Origin: Tetradesmus obliquus | Taxonomy: Eukaryota; Chlorophyta; Chlorophyceae; Sphaeropleales; Scenedesmaceae | DNA length: 64,000 bases | Direction: 5' to 3' | Assembly: GCA_030272155.1 (NCBI GenBank) | Contig: CP126191.1 | Span: 1,200,501 to 1,264,500 of the forward strand | Part shown: positions 22,134 to 33,460 of the stretch, piece after piece | Layout: every line of letters starts with the position of its first letter | Position numbering within the stretch: the stretch's first letter is position 1 | Notes under the pieces: model-generated | The model's database searches: none | The model's input: the letters and a program-made list of their open reading frames with translations, nothing else | What the model was told of the DNA's origin: nothing | Made by a program: the position numbers and the translations under genes

Positions 22134-23441
22134 GCAGAGGTGGCAAGTGATAGCTCTCAGCCCTGGAAGGAGCAGGAAGCAGCAGCAACGATCAGTGCCG
22201 TCGGCAATGCTGCTGCTGGCGTCTTCTTTAGCTTTGGCAGCAGCGAAAGCGGAGCCAGCAGCGGCAAGAAAGGCCGCGGTACGTCTCCTGCAAAGTCACC
22301 TAAGGCAGGTGGTGCATCCCCCAAAGGCGCATTTCACTCACCAAGGGGTGTCGCTGGCGCTGCTGGTGTAAAAGGGCCTGCTGCGAGCCGTTTAGGCAAC
22401 GCTGCTGCTCCTGCTGCTGCTGCTGCTCCTGCTGCTGCCCCTGCGTCTGCAGTGGCAGCAGCGGTGGCTGAGGCAGCAGTGGTGAAGCAGCAGCAGCGGA
22501 AGGGAAAGGTCTACAACCCCAAAGTGTTCAAGGGCGATGGCAGCAGCAGCAGTAGCAGCAAGGAAGTAGGTGCTGGCAGCACAGGAGCTACAGCTGCAGC
22601 TGCCACGTCTGTGGTTGCAGCCGTGCCGGTGTTGGCTGATGCAGCATCTAGCAAGGTGCCGGCAGCAGTGCCAGCAGCAGCCTCTGCAGAAGCTTCTGCA
22701 GCTGACATTGGTGCAGCTGCGGTGACGCCCTGCAGCAATCAGCCGCTGCCGCAGCAGGCTCCTCACAAGAAGCAGCAGCAGAAGCACAAGCAGCAGCAGG
22801 GGCAGACACAGAAGCAGGCAGGCAAGGAGCAGCAGGCAGCACAGCAGCAGCAGGAGCTGCAGCCGCAGCCGCAGCTGAAGGTTGAGGTTGCAAAGAGCAC
22901 AGCAGAGGCTGCGCCGCCAGCTGCGGCAGTGCCCACCCCCGGATCCCCTGCTGACTGTACTGCTGAGGTCATCACCTGTGACAGCAGCAGCACCAGCAGC
23001 AGCAGCACCTGCAGCTCCGGCAGAGGCCACCAGAAGCGCAAGCAGCAGGCTGCAGGGCAAGCAGCGCAGCCAAAAGCTGCACAGGCTGGTTTGCAAAGCA
23101 GTCCTGCACAGGGACCAGCTGCAGGGGCGGTGAGCAAGCAGGTTGGCAGCAGTGGTTTGGCCCAGGCTGGCATTCTGTGGAAGGTTGCAGCTGTGGTGCT
23201 GCTGCTGTTGAGTGGCGGGCTGCTTGCTGCACTGGCACTGGCCAGGCATGGGGGGCACCAGCAGCAGGCAGCTCTTGTGGCAGGCGGCAGTGAAGAGCTG
23301 CAGCAGCAGCTGCAGGCGATGCAGGAGCGCGTTGCTGTGCTGCAGCGGCAGCTGAGTGAGCGGGAGCTGCAGCTGTCGGCCTGCAGTGCTGGGGATGCAG
23401 CAGCAGCAGCAGGTGCAATGCCTGACCATGCTGAGCTGTGA
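19323..23441 (+). CDS. Low-complexity coiled-coil protein with a C-terminal membrane segment
   Basis: Exons are 19323-19889, 20118-20216, 20434-20523 and 20838-23441, all in phase 0, for about 1119 residues. The N-terminal ~190 residues are Ala/Ser-rich and end in an acidic stretch (EGDEEEYLEYDV). Exons 2 and 3 encode a charged coiled coil (EERDILVDKLLATTEAL and LLNQLQELLRRAEVERDRAK). The large last exon is mostly Ala/Ser/Gln runs with poly-Ala helices. Near the C terminus there is one hydrophobic segment (VAAVVLLLLSGGLLAALALA), followed by a short coiled coil (LQQQLQAMQERVAVLQRQL) and the stop. This suggests a single-pass anchored protein with a long disordered cytoplasmic part; the topology is an inference and the family is not recognised. 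Acceptor 20823 is an in-phase alternative, 15 bases upstream of 20838. Confidence 0.65.
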
Positions 23442-26354
23442 GCCAGGAGTGCAGGTAGCAAGCCAGACCGGGATTGTTTAGTATCAAGTTTTTGTGTCTC
23501 ACCAATGGTGTTGGAAGTTGGAGGCTGGGGTTTGCTGCTGCCAGGACATGCACTGGCAGGGCTTGTGCAGCTGCAGGAGCCTGCATGTGTGGTGGAGGGA
23601 CCACATGTGGTGAGGGTGTGCAGCTGTTTTGTGGTTGCATGTATCATCTATCGCGGCCTCTGGAGTAGGCTGGCAGCATGAGGTGTCATAACACACTGGC
23701 TCGTATCGGATCGGTGCACCTGTTGTTTTGTGCTGGCCAGTCGCCAGGGCTGAGTTAGTGTGTAGCGTTGTGGCTGGCATTTTTGTTTGTTTCGTTTAAG
23801 CTATCATACATGAAGTCTGCTGCTGCTGCTTTGCACCTTACATGGATCCGTTACACGTGTGATATCAACAACAGCACAACCTGCAATTCAGCTAGCGCCC
23901 GGACAGGAGTTGCCAAGCATACCTCACGTGCCTGATTGTGCGCAGCAGCCCGTGCATTTGCAGCACAGGTGCTGCAGTTCTGAGGGCGAATGATAGGGCC
24001 AGTGATTATCCTGTTCAGACATCCCTATGAGTTCTGACATTGATGTGTCTGTATGCAGTGCTGCATCGTGGTCATATGCTGCAGAGCCAATGCATGGCCC
24101 AGTGGCTCAGCTGTGCAAGAGGAATGGCATGGCTGGTTGTGGCCAGCAGCACCTGCACACGGCGCTGACTTACAGCTTGCAGGAGAGCTGCGAAAAGCTA
24201 TGAGCTAGGTTCTGGGCTGTCTGCCATCTGTGTGGCAAAAAGAAGCTGGGTTTCTATCGGACCGGCAGGTGCATGTTGCCGCGTATGCTGCAGCGGCAGC
24301 CCGCTAGTGGGCTGGGAAGCACATGCAGCATGCTGTTTGAGGCACGACAAGCACAGCAGTGTATATTGCCTGGATTTGAGCAGCCACGAGGCCCCGAGGC
24401 CTTGCAGGTGGCTGGGTGTGGTTTGAACATCTGTGGTGCGTCTGGCGCTGTGCCGGCCGCAGGCAGACGCAAAGCAGGTGCCTGCATTGGTTGGTGATGG
24501 GCATGGATGCGTTGCACTTCAAGCTGTCGCTGCGAGTTGCGCGGCATTCAGCGCATCTGCTCGTGCAGATTAACATATGCATCTGCTCGTGCAGTTCAAG
24601 TTACAATCGTCACTACTTTGGGCATGTTACATGCCAGTGTCCTGCACACAGGTCAACAGCAGTTGGTTGTAGGCAGACAGCAGCGTTTTCGAATACAAAA
24701 TATGGGCAGTAGCTGCATGCCACTGTTTACCTGTATGCAACAGTAGGGAAGTTGGGCTGCTACGTGATGGTCTGCGCAAGCGCTTGCAATTTGTACTGAG
24801 CTTACTTGAGCTGCATGGTATCCTTGCTGGACGAGCACTGCAGGATGTTGCCATGGCCCATGGGTTGCTACAGCGACACTAAACGTGGTTTTTTTGTTAC
24901 GTGGTTTCTCTGTAATGGTTTCACCCTCTGTCCGGACAGGCTGCCACAGCCGGGCTTTCACTCGTTGATTGCAAGGAGCCATTGCGCAGTCGTAATGCTT
25001 CAAAGCCATGGCCTGATTGCGAATCATGTCATCAGCTGTCATCTCTCAATTGCTGTACTGGCTAAAAGCGCAGGAGCACCAAAACACCGCTGCTCAAAGT
25101 ATTTTGACCGACCGTTACACATTTAGGAAGTTCAGACCGGGCTGACTGAGTGCCGTATCCGGGTATGCTATGTTGCCAGTTCAACACACGATTAAAATCA
25201 CAGCATACAGACAGTCTCTGTCTAATTGGTCCTGGGGCTGCCCACTGCCAGTGGACAGTTGGTGGCGCGCCCAGTCACTAAACATGCAGGCAGGGCTGCT
25301 GCTGCATGCAGCACGCGAAGCACCACGAGCAGCAGCACCCCTTGCAGCAGGCTCTCGCGTGAAATGTGGCAAACTCGCCCTCTAGGCAGCAGCTGCAGCA
25401 GCCAGGGGTTTGCAGCCTTTGAATGCCTCGCTGGAACCACACACCTCTATATAAACAGGTACTCACTCAGGTCAGACCATGCTATGGGCACAGGCCACTT
25501 CATGCTACACCGGACCAGGGGGAACTGCGCTGTGCAGAAGCACACGACAAGCCGCATTGCACAGGCGAGCGGACCCACAGTCACGCCCCTCTCACCACTT
25601 CTGTAGTCAACAAACGGCAGCGTGCAACAGAAACTGTTCCACTGAGGCGCGCTGCCAACTCCTTATGCATGCGAAACCCGTACACGCAGCTCGTATTGAG
25701 GTTAAATGCACACATTTTTCATGCATGATCACACAATCCCACATCTTCACGATGGTCGGAGGAATTGAAAGCTCTGGCCCGAGTCAGAAGCTCAACGTGC
25801 CACCACACACAAATTATCTGCGGTGCCCTGCGATTGATGGCTCCTAGATGGATGTCACTGTGCATTGTGAGCTGTGAAAGCACACACTGCCCATCACTGC
25901 TGAGGAGTTCCATCAGCACCGTCCGCACACCAACTAACCGGCACATGCTGGCACACACAAACTGTATGAAATCAATCAATGCAAGCAGCAGCAGCACCAC
26001 CAGCATGCATGCAACGGCCCTCACTGCACACCCTGTCGGATGTGCGGTGCATGCGCGCACAGAAATCAATCAGTGTGCAGCACACATGCCATTGCGCACG
26101 CCTCCATCCAACCCTGGGCAGTATCCACAAGGCGATGCAGCAGCACAAGCGGCAGCACGGTATTTCACGTGCAGCTGCAGCGCTGAACCACACCCCCTGG
26201 CACGCTCGCCCACCAACCATACATCAGCCGCTGAACTGACCCAACACAGCCCTCACATTCAGCTGTGTATGCGCGCACCCTGCTTCCCTAAACTCCGCTC
26301 ATCAGTTATCAGCGCTGAGCTGCTACAAACTAGCCGCAAGAAACTGCTGCTAGC
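23442..26354. other. Convergent intergenic region, no gene recognised
   Basis: About 2.9 kb lies between the stops of the coiled-coil gene (+) and the repeat-protein gene (-). Short open frames exist, but none shows conserved domains, splice-consistent continuation or coding-like composition. It is less CAG-rich than the neighbouring genes. A TATATAAA-like sequence occurs at 25446-25453 with no recognisable gene after it. Confidence 0.4.
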
Positions 26355-29050
26355 TTACAGGCCCTTGGTGATGCTCAGGCTGGATGACTTGTCACCCTTG
26401 CCGCCGCTCACACTGATGCTGACAGACTTGGCAGCAGCAGCGGGGGCCTCAGCAGCCTTCACTGGTGCGCTGGGGTTGGCAGCTGCGGCAGCTGCGGGGG
26501 CAGCAGCGCCCTTGCCGAACATGGGCAGGGTGATGGTGGGCTTGGTGAATGTGGGCATGGTGATGGTAGGCATGGTGATGGTGGGCTTGGTGATGCTGAT
26601 GGTCTTGGCAGCAGCGGGGGCCTCAGCAGCCTTCACTGGTGCGGAGGGGTTGGCAGCGGCAGCTGCGGGGGCAGCGGCGGCGCCCTTGCTGATGCTCAGG
26701 CCGGCACCCTTGCTGAAGCTGATGGTGGGGAAGCCCTTGCCTGCGCCAGCGGTCTTGCTGATGGTGGGCATGGTGATGGTAGGCATGGTGATGGTGGGCT
26801 TGGTGATGCTGATGCTGCCGGAGCCAGCCTTCTGCAGCTTGCGGCCCTTGCCAATGCTGATGCTCATTGACTTGCCAGCGGCGGCGGGAGCCTCAGCAGC
26901 CTTCACTGGTGCGCTGGGGTTGGCAGCGGCAGCAGCGGGGGCGGGGGCAGCAGCGCCCTTGCCGAACATGGGCAGGGTGAAGCTGGGCTTGGTGAATGTG
27001 GGCATGGTGAAAGTGGGCTTGGTGAAGGTAGGCATGGTGAAGGTGGGCTTGGTGATGCTGATGGTCTTGGCAGCAGCGGGGGCCTCAGCGGCCTTCACTG
27101 GTGCGGAGGGGTTGGCAGCGGCAGCTGCGGGGGCAGCGGCGGCACCCTTGCTGATGCTCAGGCCGGCACCCTTGCTCATGGAAATGGTGGGCATGGTGAT
27201 GGTGGGCATGGTGATGGTGGGCTTGGTGATGCTGATGCTGCCAGAGCCAGCCTTCAGGAGCTTGCGGCCAGTGGTGGCAACAGTGGCGGTGGCAGCTGCG
27301 GGGGCAGCGGCGGCACCCTTGCCAGCCTTGCTGAAGTTGATGGTGGGCATGGTGGGCTTGGTGATGGTGGGCATGGTGAAGGTAGGCATGGTGATGGTGG
27401 GCTTGGTGATGCTGATGGTCTTGGCAGCAGCGGGGGCCTCAGCAGCCTTCACTGGGGCGGAGGGGTTAGCAGCCGCGGCAGCGGGGGCAGGGGCAGCAGC
27501 GGCGCCCTTGCTGAAGCTGAACTTGGGGAAGCTGAAGGACTTGCCGGTGCTGGCAGCGGGGGCAGCTGCGGCACCCTTGCTGAAACTGAAGGGGAACTTA
27601 GGAAAGCTGAAAGACTTGCCAGTGGTGGCGGGGGCCTCAGCAGCCTTCACTGGGGCGGAGGGGTTGGCGGCGGCAGCTGCGGGGGCAGCGGCGGCGCCCT
27701 TGCTGATGCTCAGGCCAGCACCCTTGCTGAAGCTGATGGTAGGGAAGCCCTTGCCTGCGCCAGCGGTCTTGCTGATGGTGGGCATGGTGAAGGTTGGCAT
27801 GGTGAAGGTGGGCTTGGTGATGCTGATGGTCTTGGCAGCAGCGGGGGCCTCAGCAGCCTTCACTGGTGCGCTGGGGTTGGCGGCGGCAGCTGCGGGGGCA
27901 GCGGCGGCGGCCTTGCTGATGCTGATGGTGGGGATGCTGATCTCGGGCTTGGTGATGCTGATGCTGCCAGAGCCAGCCTTCAGCAGCTTGCGGCCAGTGG
28001 TGGCAACAGTGGCGGTGGCAGCTGCGGCACCCTTGCCAGCCTTGCTCATGCTGATGGTGGGCATGGCAATGGTGGGCTTGGTGATGGTGGGCATGGTGAT
28101 GGTAGGCATGGTGAAGGTGGGCTTGGTGATGCTGATGGTCTTGGCAGCAGCGGGGGCCTCAGCAGCCTTCACTGGTGCGGAGGGGTTGGCAGTGGCAGCT
28201 GCGGGGGCTGCTGCTGCGCCCTTACCGCTGATGCTGATGCCAGCCTTGCCGATGGTGATGGTCTTGGTGCCGACAGTTACGGTGGCAGCCTTGGCGGGGG
28301 CAGCAGCTGCTGCTGCGCCCTTGCCGCTGATGCTGATACCGGCCTTGCCGATAGTGATGGTCTTCACGCCAGCATCAGCAGTGGCTGCTGCTGCAACTGG
28401 GGCTGAGGGGTTGGCTGCGGCGGCAGCTGGGGCTGCTGCTGCGGCCTTGCCAATGCTGATTGTTGGCTTGGTGATGCTGATGCTGCCGGAAGCACCCTTG
28501 CCTGCAGCACGCAGCAGGAGGAAGCAGAACAGCGACAGGTGAGTGGACGAAGCTGCTGTACAATGCAATGAGGCAGGTCCCATGCTGCTGACCTGCTGCT
28601 GTTGTTGCTTCTGCTCACAACGGTTTCCGCAGCTCGGCAAGCGGTACTGCTGGTGCAATTATACACTGGAAAATTACTGGCTGCTTTCTCGAAGGCCACG
28701 TGGCTGCTTGCTGCGGATATCACCAGTGTCACCGCAAACACTGTTGGCATCGTGGACTGCGGCGTCGGTGAGACTGGCCAAGCAGAGCATGCTGCGCCGT
28801 CTGATGTGGTCAATGGTAGCCGAAATACTGTCTGGTATGGGGGTAATGCTGTACTGGCATGTTTGGCGGGGAGTCACCAGCAAGGCGCTGACTTGCCGGG
28901 CTGCGACGGTTTTGAATGCTGAAAGCTGCACAGCTGCCTCAAATCGCTCGTTAAGAAGTTGATTCAGCTGTTCTGCTCACCGATGTTGGCCTCCACGGAG
29001 TGGAGAGCCAGCATGCCCATAAGGGCAACTGCGATCAGTGTAGCACGCAT
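26355..29050 (-). CDS. Secreted repetitive protein of Pro-Thr-Ile-Thr-Met units
   Basis: There are two exons. Exon 1 (29050-28981) starts with an ATG and encodes a signal peptide (MRATLIAVALMGMLALHSVEA). Exon 2 (28501-26355) joins in phase 1 and ends in TAA, giving 738 residues. Exon 2 is almost entirely repetitive. Runs of five-residue units (PTITM, PTFTM, PTITK) alternate with Lys/Gly spacers (GKAGISISGKG, GAGLSISKG) and with an Ala-rich linker containing NPSAPVKAAEAP, which recurs about eight times. The alternation of Thr and Ile/Phe suggests extended beta strands. There are almost no Cys residues. A structural wall or extracellular-matrix role is possible but not shown; I recognise no family. 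The opposite strand is also open for ~900 codons because of base composition, but the signal peptide, splice phase and stop support this strand. Confidence 0.72.
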
Positions 29051-32000
29051 TTTGTCTGCGGATCACAAGAGAAAAGAAACACAAGCACGTTTAGCAATTG
29101 GGAGGATCAGAAAAAGCGGCATATGAAAGGCTCAATGCTGCCCTCGGCCATATGTCTGACAGTGCTAGTACTACTGTTTTGCAGGCATCTGAACGGCTCC
29201 ACAAGACTGCATTGAACTGATCTGCAAGGCTGAAGGTTGCTAACATGGCTGATCAAGGCAAACTCTCATATCAGCACGCCGCTAGTGAGACCGTGCGTGA
29301 GGCCCGCGGTGGCTGGCTGCACGACGCTGATCTAGCAGGCTGAATACATTTAGAACCAAGATACAGTAAATTGGCTGCAAGATAGAAGGGCTAGCTCACC
29401 TGCGACAGTGAGCTGAGGGTGGTCGTGAAACGGTGATACAGGGTGCTATGCGCCACGAACAGCGCGATTGTAGCAGACGGTGCACAACACTGATTTGAGA
29501 GGCAGGGCTGCTTAAGCGGTGGCGCTAGATCGTGCTGTCACACCTCAACAAACACCTCAAGCGCGGTTTTAAAACCTCTGCGGGAGCGCCTGGTCAGCGC
29601 TATGTGGACAGCAATCCTTTGAGCTAAATTTGCTGTTTCGAAGGCCGCGTGGCTTTGTTGAGCTCCCAGGAGCCTGTGTCTTACGGCCAGCTGGCAATCG
29701 AGAAGCGTCCCCCTGATCGTTTCAGAGCATTTCCCGCCTTGATTCTTATTCCAACTTGACTTAGTACAAAGTGATGAGCGATACAAAACAAGGAGAGGCT
29801 CTGCTTCAGGTCCCACCTGATAGCTAGTGACACCAGGCTGCAGTGACCTTGCTTGCCCTACTCTAGTAATCGTGCACCATGCAGCAGCACACCACCATTG
29901 ACGCAAAACAGAGACATACGACCGATATATATTGCTGATTTATTGCCTTGACGGGGCCAGCAACAGCAGCAACAACAGGTGCTGTTGAGGGAATGCCATG
30001 CTGGTGGAGTTTTTGCAACAAGTTGTGGCGGGTGATCACTTCTCTGGATGCTGGCACCTGAACAGGTAGTCACGTGGTACCCAGGTTGCTATATTTCTAA
30101 ATCTTGCTGCTTTCTACTGCTTTAACAGCTGCGCATGCTGAGCATGGCTGGGGCACATGCAGACCAGCACAGCACTGTGTACTCGGCAAGTCCAAATCTG
30201 CAGGACAGCACTCAGCAGCCAGTGCTAAGCCACCCACCAAGAAAATGCGTCATGCCGCATGTTAACGTGCTTTTTCTGCTGACATGCTTTGACACAGTTC
30301 TACAAGTCCAGACAGCCTGCGCTCATCACTGCATGTGACTGTAGTGTGCCATGGCCTGCCGTTGCGTCGTCCTGATGCTGATCTTTCTTTTTGATGCTGA
30401 TCAGCAGTTTGGCAGCGGCCGTTGCTGCTCAGGCTGAGGCTTGGGCGTCCATCGCTGGCTTTTGCCTGACGGTGGATTGAGCGGGGTACGTGTACGTCTC
30501 TGTTCTGACCAGCGGTGGCATTCTGCACTTGGCTGCGCAGCCAAGCCCTGAGCAGTTTGCAAAGGGGCAGCAATGCGCAGCGCTGTTCGAAGCTTGCATC
30601 TGCTGCTGCCCGTGCTTGCCAGGAGCAGCAGCACAGTGGCACTGCCGTGAGCAGCTGCTGCTTGTGATAGTGGCTTCCCTTCCACAAAAGCTTTGCTGAT
30701 GTCCAGCAGCTCATCAGCTGAGCACTAGCACCTGTGCAACAGCAACCTGCAGTGCCACTGCAGTGCTCCTGCAGTCTTGTTGTTGACATAGGAGCTGCAT
30801 CACGAGTTGAGTCTTACAAGACGGGAACTTGCAACAAAGTTTGTTTTCGAGCCAATGACAGGCTCATCAGTTGCATGCAAACAGGCTGAGGAAGCATATT
30901 ACAGGAAACACATTTTCCTAACACTGCTGCTTGGAGCATCGGGACTCCCAATGAGTATGGCGGAGGCTCTCCTGGTCAAGCGTTGCTTGAAGGTGCGCAG
31001 CTGTGCATTCACCTTGTTATAATTTGTATTTTACTGCTGCAAATCTGAGTATTGGTTCAACTCAGATGAGAGTCATGATCATTGGGTTACCAATCATGTC
31101 ATACGTAGTATACAGCGCAGACTCTGCGTTGAGTCAACGGCGTGCCTGAACAATGTATATGGTGGCGCGTCAACATGTTTATTGTACAGTGACGCAGGCA
31201 CAAGCACATCATAATTGTTATGATAACGAGTTTGTCAGCAAGCTGCTGTTCATGGCCTGCCCACAAGCTACATGCTTTGTCCACTTGCACAACAGCATTG
31301 CATGCATGCAACAAAAGAAGCGCAGCCCCGGCCCCTTGCTGCATGTTTCATTTCACCTGCAACAGAGGCGCCTGCCCAGGTCGGCAGTGCACGCTGGCAC
31401 ACGCACATCAGCAGAAGTAAAACGACGAATTCGAGACATAGCCAGGTTCCAAAGGACGCTGGTCATGCACAGCTGCGCACCTTCAAGCAATGCTGAGCCA
31501 CAAGTATCAACGAGCCAACGGCGCCGCTGCCTTCTGCATTCACAACTACTTCAACTGTCAGCCTTAACCGTCAACAAAACAGAGCAAACCACACACAGCG
31601 CAGCCCAGCCCAGAAAGCTGCATGCTTGCCGCAATGCGGCAGCAGTAGTATACACCAAGCACCAGCAACGGTGGCCTGCTAGGGGGTTCATAGGTCACAT
31701 GCATACATAGTGTCAAGGGATCAGGATCTGCTGCACAATCATGTGCTGCGCCGCTGGTTAGCCTGCTAGGCACACATGCAAAACACATGATGCTTTGTAC
31801 AACGACCGTTCAGTCAGCACAGCGGCACTCACAGCACAGCAAACGCAACATGCATAGTAGATACAGCTCAGCAGACGACACTATCGCGCTCAACACGTGT
31901 GAGTTACACTATAGCAGTAGAGGCTCCATGATGTATACTTATACAAGAGGGTGCAGCAACCACATTCCTCACAACAATGGCTCATCTGCACAGGAAAGCA

Positions 32001-32769
32001 CGCATGCAACAGCAGATGACTGCATGCTCTCGCAGGACCGTGCAAAAGGAGGCAGATATTGGCGTGATACTGCGGCAGGTGTTGCAGCACTCCTTATACT
32101 GCCATGCTGCATGCCAAACTGCCCTGTCGCCATGCGGATAGGTGTGTTGGATATGATCATTCCCAATGCACCCAACAGCACAGCGCTGCAGCCGCAACCC
32201 GCAGTACTCACAGCACGAGATTTCCGAAATCTGTAGGAGGCCTACAAAGTTGCTGCTGGCAGTTTAACAGTAGATGCACACAACAACGGTGTCAAGATGA
32301 CTATGGTGCACTACAAAGCACCAGCCGTGCCTCAACAAGGAACCCGCATGCTGTGCTGCCACCAGCACAACACGCCGCGAGCCATGCCGCTGCTTTACAA
32401 ACTCTGCTACAGCTGGTGCACATACTGTTATATACACGCTGCCATAAACCCTTTGAATACAACTCAGGCATCCATGGCCCAAATCCAACAGCAAACCAAC
32501 GCTACAACGATACATGCATTTGGTAGCGCAATGGGATGCTACTCGATACAACACAGCGTTCCTGCTCACAGGCGTTGCAACACAAAGTGAAGAGGTGCTG
32601 GCAGAGATCAAACAGACGTCACAGGCCAGCAACCGGCAAGCTCTTGCAAGGTCCGCTGCAGTGCTCTCAGTAGTGCTCAACGACGCAGCGCATTGATTCG
32701 CCCATCATTCAGCATAGGTACACACACAGCACATATGACATTGACAAGGCAGTAAGTCAAGGAGCCAAG
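29051..32769. other. Intergenic, no gene recognised
   Basis: About 3.7 kb lies upstream of the minus-strand repeat-protein gene and downstream of the next minus-strand gene. Small open frames (for example 30807-31022 on the plus strand, about 71 codons) show no recognisable domain or consistent splicing. The repeat-protein gene promoter should lie in the first part. No TATA element, RNA gene or transposon could be supported. Confidence 0.4.
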
Positions 32770-33060
32770 CCGCCGCAGGCGCTCATAGTTATGCAGCTGC
32801 CGCTGCTGCAGCAAGAATGTGCCTTGCCGAGCTCAGCCGCAGCTTGGCTGCAGGGAGTGCTCAACAACACAGTGTTTTTTTGGACGACCGTACATCATAT
32901 ATACACACACAGCAGAGCTGAGATTGTTGTAGCCATCAAAGCGATCAAATCAAGTCCACGAGCCAGGCCGTTGCAGGCACTCAGTATGCAGCTGCCGCTG
33001 CTGCAGCAGGCATGTGCTGGCACGCGCTCTGCAGGCTAGCCTCTGCCTTGCCCAGCTCAG
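32770..33060 (-). repeat. Duplicated 3' end of the following minus-strand gene
   Basis: The segment around the stop codon (about 32960-33060, containing ATGCAGCTGCCGCTGCTGCA) recurs about 200 bases further downstream at about 32770-32860. Both flanks are similar (GAGCCAGGCCG and GAGCCAAGCCG). The outer copy is beyond the stop codon in transcript sense. Confidence 0.65.
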
Positions 33061-33428
33061 CTGCAGCCTTAGCAGCAGCCCATGCACTGCGCTGATCCCA
33101 TCCAAGGTTCAGCATCCACACACCGCTGCTGCTGCTGCTGCTGCTGCTGGCGCGGGAGCAGGGCTTTGCCACTCCCGTGGGGCGTGCAGGCGCAAACGCA
33201 GTCCTGTATTTAGATGCGGCTGGCACTGCTGCACGCGTTTGCGCAGCAAGTTGCCAAGTCAGTGGCAGCAAGGGTCCCTCGGGGACTGCACTAGCATCAG
33301 CATCAGGAGCGGCAGCAGCGATTGACTTGGCTGCAGTGCGGGATGCTGCTGCTGCGCTGTAGCTGCGCAGAGGGTGTGTCCTGCGCAGCTCCACGCCTCC
33401 TACCGGACCAAGTGGAATTGCAAAAGCC

Positions 33429-33460
<32 letters not shown>

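Noticed and set aside
25765-28542. 925-codon open frame on the plus strand rich in Met, Val, Gly and Leu
   Set aside because: It is the antisense shadow of the repetitive minus-strand gene. The minus strand has a signal-peptide exon, matching splice phase and a stop; the plus frame starts in non-repetitive intergenic DNA without any such support.
30807-31022. 71-codon open frame on the plus strand
   Set aside because: No domain, no splice-consistent neighbour, and length within chance expectation.
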